The notes under the pieces: model-generated
Database searches by the model: none
What the model saw: the letters and a program-made list of their open reading frames with translations, nothing else
What the model was told of the DNA's origin: nothing
Made by a program: the position numbers and the translations under genes
Source of the DNA: Sarcocystis neurona
Taxonomy: Eukaryota > Apicomplexa > Conoidasida > Eucoccidiorida > Sarcocystidae
NCBI GenBank assembly: GCA_000727475.1
Contig: KL647296.1
Span: 3,327,633-3,391,632 of the forward strand
Length of the DNA stretch: 64,000 nt
Direction: 5' to 3'
Shown here: positions 26,401 to 36,018 of the stretch, one piece after another
Layout of the letters: each line of letters opens with the position of its first letter
Numbering within the stretch: the first letter of the stretch is position 1

Positions 26401-29400
26401 GCAAACGGTAGAGCGGCAGGAAACGACGAGCAAGACGCGAGGACAAAACGGCCAGACACGCAAATGGAGGGACACACACACGTATATGTATATATCAAAA
26501 GAAGGAAGACGAAAGCAGGAAAAGAAAGCTGCGATAGGGGCGGCATCTTCTTCATCTGTTTCTACCAGCTCTTCTTCTGGTGGGCACAGACACACACAGA
26601 TATTTCTGTTGACGGTGAAATATGACACAGCAGGGGAGATCTTCAACTGTCCATACACCGTGCACACACACACACACACAGACACAGACACAGACACATG
26701 GTGTACGTACACTCGAAAGCGACTCAGTCGCAGCAGGGGAGATCTTCAGCTGTCCATACACCGTGCAGACACACACACAGACAGAGACACATGGTGTACG
26801 TACACTCGAAAATGACTTCGTCGCTCCTAAGCGTGTGGCTTCGCACAAACACACGCCCGCACGCAAACATACGTGGCACATGTATGTAAGAGCTTTTGTC
26901 TGCTGAGAAGAAAACGTTGCACTCTTGCAGCTCCTGAAAAAAACCAACCGACCAGACATTTCTATTCGCTTGTCTTTGCAGACATACATATACATTTACA
27001 TATATATACGTATGCCTCGCGACAGGGTCCTATGGCTCATATTCTCGAAATATGATAGTATTATATGTAGAGGTGATTCAAGCCGGTAAGACTACAGAAG
27101 GAAATAAATGAAGCAGCGCATGTCATGCGGGAGGAAATTTTATCGGCAGGTGGGGGTCGGGGGACGGGAAGACGGCGGAGAGGACAGCGACGCAGCCAAA
27201 AAAAGCAGGCCAGTTGCTGTTTTTGCACGTCAATAAATACAATCGCATGCGGCCTCTGTATTTCTGCAAGTGGATACTCAGCCACATCTGCGTGAAAGTG
27301 TAGAGGATGGAGAAGGACGTATGTCTCTTTTTTCTGCTGTAGAATGAAAGACACACGGCGCCGCAGCAGAGAGTCTACCCCACACACACACACGCGCTCG
27401 TGAGGAAATATTTTCATTTTCTGTCCACGTGGCCAAAAAAGATTTGAATTCTCACCCTCCTACAACCTCACATATATGTATATATATATGTATATATCAA
27501 TGTATTTATATATGTATATATATGTTTATATATGTATAAGGCTTTGTCTACAAGTGACGCAAAGGTGCCGTCACCTGCGGTAAAAATGTCTGGGCGAAGG
27601 AGAGAAGAAACGGATGCTGCCACGGGACGAAACTAGGAGAAGACGAAGAAATGAAAGGGCGGGAAACGAGGGTCACGGAGGGCGCGGTCACGGAGAAGAG
27701 ACGAGAGAAGAGAACGGATGGGAGAAGAGAAGCGAAGAAAGGGGAAGAAAAGTGAACAGCAAGGAGACGGTGAGAAAAGACAGCAGCAAAGAAGAGAGAA
27801 GGCCCGCACGGGAAGACAAGAGAAGCGGGAAGGGAAAAAAAGGAACTCACGCTGGTAGCGGAGACGCATGCGGCGCTTGTCTTCGAGGGCGGCGATGTCG
27901 CTGAGCCAGACGGGAGAGCTAATGCGCAGGAGCGCCGCGTGCACGGGAATTTTATATATTTTCAACGGAGTAGTAGCCTGCGCAGCAGCAGCAGCAGCAA
28001 AAAACTTCAAGCATATAAAACAGCAGCAGCAGCAACAGAAGAAGCGGCAGCAGCAGCAACAGAAGAAGCAGCAGCAGCAGCAACAGAAGAAGCAGCAGCA
28101 GCAGCAACAGAAGAAGCGGCAGCAGCAGCAACAGAAGAAGCAGCAGCAGCAGCAACAGAAGAAGCGGCAGCAGCAGCAACAGAAGAAGCAGCAGCAACAA
28201 GATACTACTCAACAAGCGTTTGCTGCTGCTTCCTCAGGCGTCGCCCACCTACTGGCAGAAACAAATACACTCATATACAACGACACAAGAGGGAAAAAGT
28301 ACGTAGAAACATAAAGTGGACAGTGAAAGAGGCCTAAATATAGACACAGGTATACAGGTGTCTACATTACTACGGGAAAATGTACTTATATATACAATTA
28401 TACGTAAGTGAAACAAGAGAGCAGAGACCCTTATGCAGGACTGAAGAAAGTATAGATATTGACACACAAGTTTACACATATATACATATCAACGAAAGAA
28501 GCATACATACATACCTATATATATACATATATAGGCAGCAGGGACATGTGCGCGAGTGGGTACGTACATATATATGTATATATGTATATATATATGTATA
28601 TATATATATATACACGTATATATCTTCCAGTGAAAAAAGCATAAATTCACAGTTATATATGTATATATAAGTATATATGCATATGCATATATATATATAT
28701 ATATATGTATATAGGCTTTGAGAACATGTGTGCGAGCGGCTACATACATATATACGTGTATATATATATAGCTACTAACGAAAGAAGCATAAATACATAT
28801 ATATCTATATATATATATAGCGAGTAGGGACACGTGTGTGAGCTTGCGTGTATATACACATATATATATATATATACATATATGTATATGTATGGCTTTT
28901 TATGCACGTGTAGATAGATAGCAGGAGAAAGCAGCTTTTGGGTCCCTGGTGTAATGGACCACCATGTCTTGGTGTTTTTCTGCTGCCCTGTTTGCTGCTA
29001 TGTGTCAGAGGCGGCGTGGCAAGCAGCAGCAGTTGAATAATGCGGAGAGAAAGGAGACCCACCGGTAGCGCCGTTGCAACGCTGCTGCTGCTGCGCTGCC
29101 GCGGGAAGGCAGCAGCAAGGTACTGCTCGAACTTCTGGTCCTGCGCCGCCCCTGCTGTTGGCGACGGGGCCTGCAGCTCATCCCCAGCAGCAGCAGGAGG
29201 AACGAGCCACACGAGCAAATCGCAAGTGCCGAAGTTCTTCCTCAGCCTGCAGCCAGCGGGGGGAGGGAGAGCCGCAGCAGGGGCCGCAGTGTTGCAGATG
29301 TGACCAACAGCGGAGAAGACGCCCACATGGAGAAGAAGAAAAGGGAACGCAGCTGTAGCAGCGGTAGCGGCGAGACACAGAGACAGAGGAACGGCAGCAA

Positions 29401-32400
29401 AGGGCAAACGCAGCAGCGGTAGCAGCGGTTTAAGGGCAGCGAGACACAGAGAGAGATAGAGGAAGGGCAGGGAAAAGCAGCAGCAGCAGCAGCGGTAGCA
29501 GCAGCAGCGGTAGCAGCAGCAGCGGTAGCAGCAGCAGCAGCAGCGGCAGCAGCAGCGGTAGCAGCAGCAGCAGCAGCGGTAGCAGCAGCAGCGGTAGCGG
29601 TAGCAGCAGCAGCGGTAGCAGCAGCAGCAGCAGCGGTAGCAGCATGAGGGTTTACGCAGCAGCAGCAGCGGCAGCGCGACTGAAGAAAAAGTAGGGCCAG
29701 GGACGGCAGTCAGACAGCAAGGAAAGGCAGCAGCAGGAGCAGCCGCGCATTGAGACGTCTCAGGGTCGGCACCACCAGCACCAGAAGGAGGAGGAGGAGC
29801 CCGCGCGCAGGGGAGGAGTGAAGAAGAAGCGGCGGTACTTGGAGTAGAAGTTACGCGGCGGCAGCACGAGCAGGAAATCGCGTGGCGGCAGCAGCAGCAG
29901 CAGGTGAAGAACGATTAGGAGAGGAAGAAAGCAGGAACAAGACGCAGGAGGACGAAAGCAGCAGCAAGACGCAGGAGGGAGAAAGCAGCAGCAAGACGCA
30001 GGAGGGAGAAAGCAGCAGCAAGACGCGCTAGCTGCCCATTCCTGCACTAAGGGCAGCAGAGGAGCAGCAACAGCAGCAGCAGGACGGAAGTAGCAGCAGC
30101 GCAGATTTATGCAGCAGAAGTCTCGTTCCACAACATATCTGCAGCAGAAGAAGAACGCGGAAGAACGGCGCAACTGCGGACGACACGCCGGCGGCCAGAG
30201 ATGCGACCAAAACAGAAAACGCAAGAAACACACGTGCCAGCAGCAAACGCCCACGAAATTCCCGCCCCGTTCCTCCGTCCGCCCCTTCACAGCGAAATTC
30301 GTCGATGTCTACATGTATACACGTACGCAAAAGTACATCATCTGGCATGCTGTCGTCAGCAGGACACGCGTGTCTACTTGAGAGATTTTCTCTGTTTTAT
30401 GGAGAGAGCAGAGAGCAGAAGAACAGTTGCCGCATATTCAAGCCATACAAGAATAAAGCGTCGCAGAATAGCATCTCCCCAGCACCTTGACAGCCTGTTA
30501 CATGCAAACGTTACGCAACCTACCGCGCACAACACCTCCACACATACATATATATATATACATATAGATAGATAGATAGATAGAGGAACAAACGGACACA
30601 TAAATATGTACAGGGTGGCTGTCCTACTTAGCAGTCGATAGACAGATAGAAAAAAAAATTTATATGTATATTATATGTAGAGAGAGAGACAGGGGCAGAC
30701 TTTCCTACTTAGCAATCGATAGATAGATAGAAAAATATACATATAAATAGAGATATATATGAGAGAGAGAAACTCACATTCCTGCTTAGCAGTGAATAGA
30801 AATATGTATATATATACAGAGAGCAAAACTGGCTACCCTGTTGAGCAGCTGATGGATAGAGGAATATGTAGAGGCTGTCTGCCCTACTTAGAAGAGTCGG
30901 TCTATTTCTTTACGTAAAGTAGAGACGTGGATTTTGTAGTGCTGCGCGGTGAGGTGAGCGGAGCACAGAGGCAGCAGCAGCACGTGGGGCGTGGCCTGGG
31001 CAGCAGTGGCAAATGAAATACGGCGAGGGGGCAGGCTGCTTCTTTCTCCGCCGAATAGCGGAAGAGAAGAATTCGCTGCGTTGGCGTGTGCACAGAGAAG
31101 GAAGAAAGTTTGTGCTGCCATTACTGCTCAAGAGTTGAGAAGCTTCCCGTGCTGCTGACGCTGGGACCGAACTCCATCGGCTGCTCCTCGACGACCTCCA
31201 CCATCGGCTCGTCTTTCTCCTCCTCCTCCGCTGCTGCCTTCAGCTGCCGAGGTGCGATCTGCTGCTGCAGCAGCAACGCCGCCTCTGTCCTCATCCGCGC
31301 GCATGCAGACCCCCCCACACACAAACAAAAGTCGAGCATGTGGCGTCTGTTGCATGCAACTTCTTGCAACGTGGCTGTCCCTGCGCTGTGGAAAAACGTT
31401 CATGTCTGTGGTGGCAGCTATCTGCTCGGCGAGGGCGGGAGCCACATGCGACAGCAGAGGACGCGGTAGGGGCAGGCTCCCTTCCACGAAGAAGGGGGAA
31501 GACACATATGAAGACGTCGCCAGGTGAGAAAAGCTACGCGGGCTTAGACAGAGAAACGGACGTGTGCACAGTCGATGAAAAGAAAGGCCGCAGCATATAC
31601 ACGTATACATGCGCAATACGTCTGTGTCTGGGCAGCCACACGGAGGGAGACAGAGAGGGAGAAAATGGTGAAGAGAGACAGCAACATGGGAGGAGAGGGG
31701 GACATGGGAGGAGACGGGGACATGGGAGGAGACGGGGACATGGGAGGAGACGGGGACATGCGAGGAGACGGGGACGTGGGAGGAGACGGGGACATGGGAG
31801 GAGAGGGGGACAGCTGCCACGTGTAGAGCGAGAGAGACGGCGACAGAGGGAGAACAGCAGAGAGACGCGGGCAGGGAAAACGGGAAGTGACACAAGACAG
31901 AGAAGAAGAGGAAAGCAGTGCAGAGAAATGGAGAGCAACGGGCCGGTGAAGCGAGAGAAGAAGAAGAGCGACAAAACGCGAAAACGAGAACACGAAGAGC
32001 AGCAGAAAAAAGCGAGAAAGGGGCGACACACAGAAGAGAGACAGACAGCGAGAAGCGACAGGGGGACGCAACAGACGAAGAGTAAAAGTTTGAAGGTGGA
32101 AATATGGGGGCACATACATCTGGAGAGAAAGACAGGAGAAGATAAAGAGATAGACAGAGGAGGATAGAGAGAAAGACAGAGGGGAACATGCATTTGCAAG
32201 GTATAAAGTCACTCGTGTGTGTGTGTGTGTGTGTAGAGGTGAGAGATAGCGGAGAGCTACGTGGACTAACAGCGTTTTCGTTCCCCAAATGGGAAAGCGA
32301 TGGCAGAGGAAGAAGAAAATGAAGATGACGAAGAAGCGGAGGCAAGCGAGACGTGCACAAAGAAGCAGCTGCAGACGAACCGCTCGTGGAGTTCAGGAGA

Positions 32401-35381
32401 GGACACAGCAGCAGCACCTGCTGCAGCAGCACCAGCAGCCATGGCAGGGTTTTCCCGACGCAGGGACTGCAGCAGCGAGCAGCGTCAGCAACAGCAGCAG
32501 TCGCACAGCAGCTGCGAGACAGCAGAAGAAAGAGCAGCTGCGAGAGCAGCAGCAGCTCCACAAAGTACTACAGCAGCAGCAGCAGCACGACCTCCGACAG
32601 CAGCAGCGAGGGCAGCAGCAGCAGGAGGAGCTACGACAGCAGCAGGACGAGTTACGACAGCGGAAGCAGCAAGACCACCAAGGTGTGCAATAGAGGCGCA
32701 GCACCAGAGACCCGCAAACATCAGCTTCCATCTATGTTGTGCGAGCCCGTCCCGGCGCTGAAAGCAGTGTCTGCTTGCTGGCTGCTAGGCGACCATCTGT
32801 TGGCGCCACTTCTGGCTCTCCTCTCCCTAGCAAGGAGAAAGATCGACCGCTGTACAGGTGGATTTACGCGTGGACACAAGGTCGCCATATAGAAGGAAAG
32901 GAGAATACGCGATTTTTCAAATTTACTGCGAGAGGACAGCAGCAGGGCAGCAGCAAGACACGGCAGCATCAGCCCAGACGTAAGTGCAACAGCGTGTCTG
33001 TCTACATACATCTCTCTGTGTATCTCTGTGTCTCAATGTGCGTGTCTCTGTATACATATATATATATATATACATGTACACATACACTTATGAATGAATA
33101 TATATATACACATATATACATATATATATATATGTATTTATATGCGTGTGTGGATGCAGACACACGCGTACATAAACATATATGTGTGTTTACGTACGTG
33201 TCTCTGTGTCTGTCTGTGTGCGTGTCTCAGTGTGCATACATATATGCATATATATGTGTATATATTTGTGTACATGTACTCTTACACATATGAATGAATA
33301 TAGATATATATATACATATATGTATACGTATGTTCATGCGGATACACGCGTACACATACATATGTTGGTCTATACACATATGTGTGTGTGTATATATATA
33401 TATATACATATATACATAACTGCGCCGCAGCAGACCCGTAAGGAGAGCGTTTGTGAGTAGAAATCCCACATAAAGAGACGTAAAGATAAAGGGCGGCAGA
33501 AGAGCAGCAGAGCAGCAGGAGGAGAAGTGGGCGTGTAGCAGCCGTGCCTCGGTAGGCGACAGCAGGCAGCAGCAGCGGAGCAGCGGGGGGCATAGAGAGG
33601 AAGCGGAGTTCAAGGAGCATGAGGCAGAAGTCACGGACCGAACTTTTGAAGAAAAAGAAGGGGAGACATCCCTGCAGGGAGGCAAGGTCAACAAACAGAC
33701 GAAGTAGTATAGGACGAGGAAGAAACACAATACACAGAAGGAAAAGAAGAATACGAGGAGAAAGGAGACTACAAGACGAAGGAAAAGATATGTAAGGAGG
33801 ACCAAGGAAAGACGCTTTTTGAAGGAGTCATTACCACGCATAACATCAGGGAGGACACTGGCGAGCGTCCGGCTTTTCTCGGGAGGTGTGACGTCGACAC
33901 GACGGTAGAAGACCTCTTTGCCTCTGCCGTTGAAGATGCCCGACTCCACCAACTTCAGCAGACGCGCAGCCGATATTGGCTTCTGCACGCCGACAGCAGC
34001 AAGACGCAGAAGTTCCTCGCGTGAGGCGCCTGCAGCAGGAGCAACACGGCTCGCCGCAGCACAGAAGCAACAGCAGCAGCAGCGGAGGCGGCGCGCCAGA
34101 GCCAGGGGCAGCAGCAGCAGCAACTGCTCGAGAAAAAAGAGGCGCGCAGCCTGAAAGTGCGGGGGACGCAGGGAAAACGAGACAGGCGAACTGAAGAGAA
34201 GAGAAAAGCGCAAAATTTTCCGTTCTCTCCTGCCTCCTGTGTCACTTCTACACACACACACACATATACGGGCGCAGACGGGTATGTCCTGGAGTTGCAT
34301 ATTTCTGTGTTAGTTAAAATAATCTTTTTCTGTGGAACGCAGCTGCACGTCTACGCGTATGCTTGTTGCACGAGTTTTCCGGCGCTGAAGTAGAGATGCA
34401 CGCAGTTAGGCAGGCCGCTTTGCCGACCTCCCCGTGAGACAAAGCCTCGGTTTCCCCCGGCCTCTGCCCAGACAGCAGCAACGAAACGAGAAAGTAACGT
34501 GTGACGTGGTGAAGCCAAAGGATTAGAACTTCTCTTGAGGCCCTGAAAATTCAGGAAATTCACCCGACGAAGGTGCAGTCGCTGCGTCTGCATCCGTCCC
34601 GGTGAAAAAGGAATGTGCGTCTAGAGAGGTAGACGGACGTGGTGTACGCAGGCTGTAATATAAAAGAAGATATCCATACAAATGCAGAGAAGATGCATAT
34701 CTCCATGTCCACCGAAATTCTTCTCCTAAGATGCCCGTCAGACGTGGCGCTGTCTGTGCGCAGCGTCGGGTTCAGCGGGTACCGCCGGGAGAGACGCACA
34801 CACAGGGCCGGAGAAAAGAAGAAGAGAGCGGACCCCAGCGCCCGACCCGGCGGTCGACGTGTGCCGGTGTACGTACACCCCAGGCCGGGGCAGAGGAGCA
34901 TACGCGTAGCGAGAGACGCGCGTCTCGCTGACACCGCGTCTGCGTGCTGCTGTCGCCAGAGACACAGGGGAACACAGAGAGGACCAACAGAAAGCAGAGA
35001 CACAGAAGGAGAGGGCGAAAGAGAAAAAGGAGGCGGAAGGATAAGGAAGGGACGGAAAGGGGGAAGGAAGGGAAAGTGGAGAAAAACAGGACAGGGAAAA
35101 AGAGAAAGTAACAGGTATGAAGACGCACAGGGATGCTGCTGACGAAACGAAGAAGTGCTGCGTAGACTGCCCAGTCGCCGGACAACGTGTCCGCTCGTGC
35201 AGATGCGCACGGGTATAGAGCCAGACCTGCGTCATACCGCGGAAAGCCACTTTTTCTGCTGCTTCTTGGAAACAACAAGAAATGTAGAGACCTCTTGTAG
35301 GCTGCAGCCACACGGATGTACCAAGAACCGCCTCCCCAGGATGGTCCACGGTACACGCAAGAACGCCGAGCAGGCACAGGC
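17644..35381 (-). CDS. BTB/POZ-BACK domain protein, multi-exon gene (core exons)
   Basis: Minus-strand exons read by eye: 35381-35238, 34029-33835, 31284-31125, 29246-29063, 27977-27851, 26292-26205, 22045-21813, 20417-about 20236, 17765-about 17644. Every successive junction is compatible in phase. Exons 29246 to 26205 make a BTB domain ([26 protein letters not shown], the classic H-r-a-v-L strand; [21 protein letters not shown] ending at the usual Y-I-Y-x-G). Exon 22045 supplies the helix after it ([20 protein letters not shown]) with exactly the spacing of other BTB domains and the first BACK helices. Exon 20417 gives [20 protein letters not shown] and 17765 the BACK end ([20 protein letters not shown]). 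Such proteins are usually Cullin-3 substrate adaptors or scaffolds; no Kelch repeats were found. An in-frame ATG at 31294 offers an alternative start. The 4.2 kb intron 26204-22046 contains the assembly gap. The gene probably continues at both ends (see 36510-37367 and 15196-15359). Confidence 0.75.
17794..17822. repeat. CAG/CTG tract next to a 3' splice site
   Basis: CTG-type tract on the sense (minus) strand with a pyrimidine-rich stretch, ending about 30 bases upstream of the acceptor at 17765. Confidence 0.85.
17925..18340. repeat. TA/ACATA-rich microsatellite block
   Basis: Runs of TATATA, CATACA and CACACA inside the intron following the BACK exon in genomic order. Long Tyr/Ile/His frames here are repeat artefacts. 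Confidence 0.85.
18900..19290. repeat. TATATG/TACACG microsatellite block
   Basis: Near-tandem unit about 50 bases long (tatgtatgcacgtaaaac at about 19023 and tatgtatgcaagtaaaac at about 19075) embedded in TA-rich sequence. Intronic to the BTB-BACK gene. Confidence 0.75.
20041..20126. repeat. 18-bp tandem repeat, about 5 copies
   Basis: Unit accatcgcaagagacccc. Because 18 is divisible by three, the minus frame continuing from the BACK exon 20417 stays open and would encode a repeated hexapeptide (LAMVGS). Whether it is translated depends on where that exon ends; phase and domain spacing favour a donor at about 20236, leaving the repeat intronic. Confidence 0.9.
20690..21812 (+). repeat. 1.1 kb polypyrimidine tract (polypurine on the gene's sense strand)
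   Basis: Nearly all C and T on the plus strand, with few purines, filling most of the intron 20418-21812 of the BTB-BACK gene. It includes a (TCTCCGYG)n patch at about 21428-21505. Long Ser/Leu/Phe frames across it are composition artefacts. Confidence 0.9.
22080..22480. repeat. Imperfect CAG/CTG tract (about 400 bp)
   Basis: Almost continuous AGCAGCAGC on the plus strand, reading CTG on the sense strand of the BTB-BACK gene and ending about 35 bases before the acceptor of exon 22045-21813. All frames are open as poly-Ser, -Ala or -Gln. Confidence 0.9.
22964..23426. other. Assembly gap (463 N)
   Basis: Unknown bases, bracketed by TA runs of 34 bases or more on both sides. It lies inside the large intron between BTB exons 26292-26205 and 22045-21813, so it need not hide coding sequence. 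Confidence 1.
24260..24815. repeat. (CATATACA)n-type satellite, about 550 bp
   Basis: Degenerate ACATATACAT/ATACACAC units with little interruption. Open on both strands as Tyr-Ile-His-Thr or Tyr-Met-Cys-Val repeats, which are not genes. Intronic to the BTB-BACK gene. Confidence 0.95.
25355..25645. repeat. Degenerate tandem repeat with ccaggaccca / cactaccaac cores
   Basis: Cores ccaggacccaacgttac (25367), gtcaagacccatgac (about 25433), ccagcagtcaacgta (about 25526) and ccaggacccaatattac (about 25563) alternate with cactaccaac cores and TA runs. An old minisatellite within the large intron. Confidence 0.7.
26628..26820. repeat. 103-bp duplication carrying CA run and the 14-bp palindrome
   Basis: Two copies starting about 26628 and 26731 share gcaggggagatcttca, the cntgtccatacaccgtgca stretch, a CA-rich run and ggtgtacgtacactcgaaa. 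The copies differ mainly in CA length. Confidence 0.85.
28021..28196. repeat. 24-bp tandem repeat, about 7 copies (CAG-derived)
   Basis: Unit cagcagcagcagcaacagaagaag with a cgg variant every other unit. It lies in the intron between BTB exons 29246-29063 and 27977-27851, some 45 bases upstream of the 27977 acceptor on the sense strand. Open in all six frames. Confidence 0.95.
28480..28890. repeat. Degenerate ~150-bp tandem repeat in TA-rich DNA
   Basis: Three diverged copies, each with a gaaagaagcata-like start (28493, about 28632, about 28778) and a gnacatgtgtgcgagyg-like core (28543, 28722, about 28829) separated by TA runs. Confidence 0.7.
29476..29645. repeat. (GCA)n/GCGGTA tract
   Basis: Near-perfect AGCAGCAGCGGT units on the plus strand. 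Intronic, upstream of exon 29246-29063 on the sense strand. Confidence 0.9.
30612..30900. repeat. Degenerate ~70-100-bp tandem repeat with ctacttagcagtcgatagatag core
   Basis: The core recurs at about 30624, 30701, 30780, 30837 and 30884, followed by atagatag, aaaata and TA/GA runs of varying length. Intronic to the BTB-BACK gene. Confidence 0.8.
31640..32175 (+). repeat. Polypurine tract with 18-bp minisatellite
   Basis: G/A-rich on plus (polypyrimidine on the sense strand of the BTB-BACK gene). From about 31687 to 31811 it contains 7 or 8 copies of gacatgggaggagacggg, divisible by three and so open as Gly-Asp-Met-Gly-Gly-Asp in one plus frame. It lies in the intron between exons 34029-33835 and 31284-31125. 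Confidence 0.9.
32400..32690. repeat. Imperfect CAG/CTG tract
   Basis: AGCAGCAGC-rich with interruptions; poly-Gln, -Ala and -Ser frames on plus. No exon could be placed in it with confidence. Confidence 0.85.
33050..33420. repeat. TA/TG microsatellite block
   Basis: TATATACA, TGTGTCTCTGTG and related runs, with a diverged duplication (acatgtacacatacacttatgaatgaatata at about 33073 and tactcttacacatatgaatgaatata at about 33276). Confidence 0.8.
34930..35115 (+). repeat. Polypurine tract
   Basis: G/A-rich plus strand (sense-strand polypyrimidine) in the intron between exons 35381-35238 and 34029-33835. Confidence 0.8.
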
Positions 35382-36018
35382 CTGTAGCGACTCTCCTGTG
35401 CAGAGCTTGTTCACATGAACACGTCTCCCTCAGCCATCAATGCAACCCCGCCGACTGCAGGAGCTTCGACTGCTTTGAGTGAAAGTCAGAGAGTTCTAGG
35501 ACTGTGTGTGCAAATTATCGGCGTATCCTGCTTTTCTACATGTCATGGCACTCCCGCGTGACGCCGGCGGTGAATATTGCAGGGGCGTGCGTAGAACAAT
35601 ATTCCTGCCGTGCTTGGTGCTCCTAGTGGTGTTGCTTCTGCTGCGGGTCCTGCTGCCTTTGACGCACTTCTCGTGCAACTGCTACAGCGTCTATGCAGCC
35701 TTCGCTCCTGCTCCGTTGCTGCTACCGCGCCTGCTTCTCCTGGGGGTCCTGATGCTGCTGATTCTGTTGCTGACGACGTTTCGCCTGCAGCTGAGCTGTC
35801 GCTGCGTCTTCCTCGTTTGGTGTTGCTGCTTCTCCTGCTGCTGCTCCTACGGCTTCCCCCGTTGGTACTGCGGCTTCCTGTCGATGCTTGGCCCTTCCTT
35901 TGCTGCTGCTGCGGCTGAGCACGGCACCGAGCAGCGAAAATGTCTCGGCGCGACACCCACGCACTTTTCCCGCTTGTCAGGTCCGGGTTCCCGTGTTGCG
36001 ACACATATATATATACAC

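Noticed and set aside
27123..27417. Minus-strand frame between two BTB exons, first taken as a BTB exon
   Set aside because: Joining exon 27977-27851 directly to 26292-26205 is in phase and gives normal BTB spacing, while inserting this segment needs a weak donor and lengthens the domain.
27952..28215. Poly-Leu frame on the minus strand
   Set aside because: Translation of the CTG strand of the 24-bp repeat; intronic.
31128..32561. 477-codon minus-strand frame
   Set aside because: Mostly translation of purine-rich and CAG repeats; the true exon at 31284-31125 is in another frame that fits the neighbouring exons.
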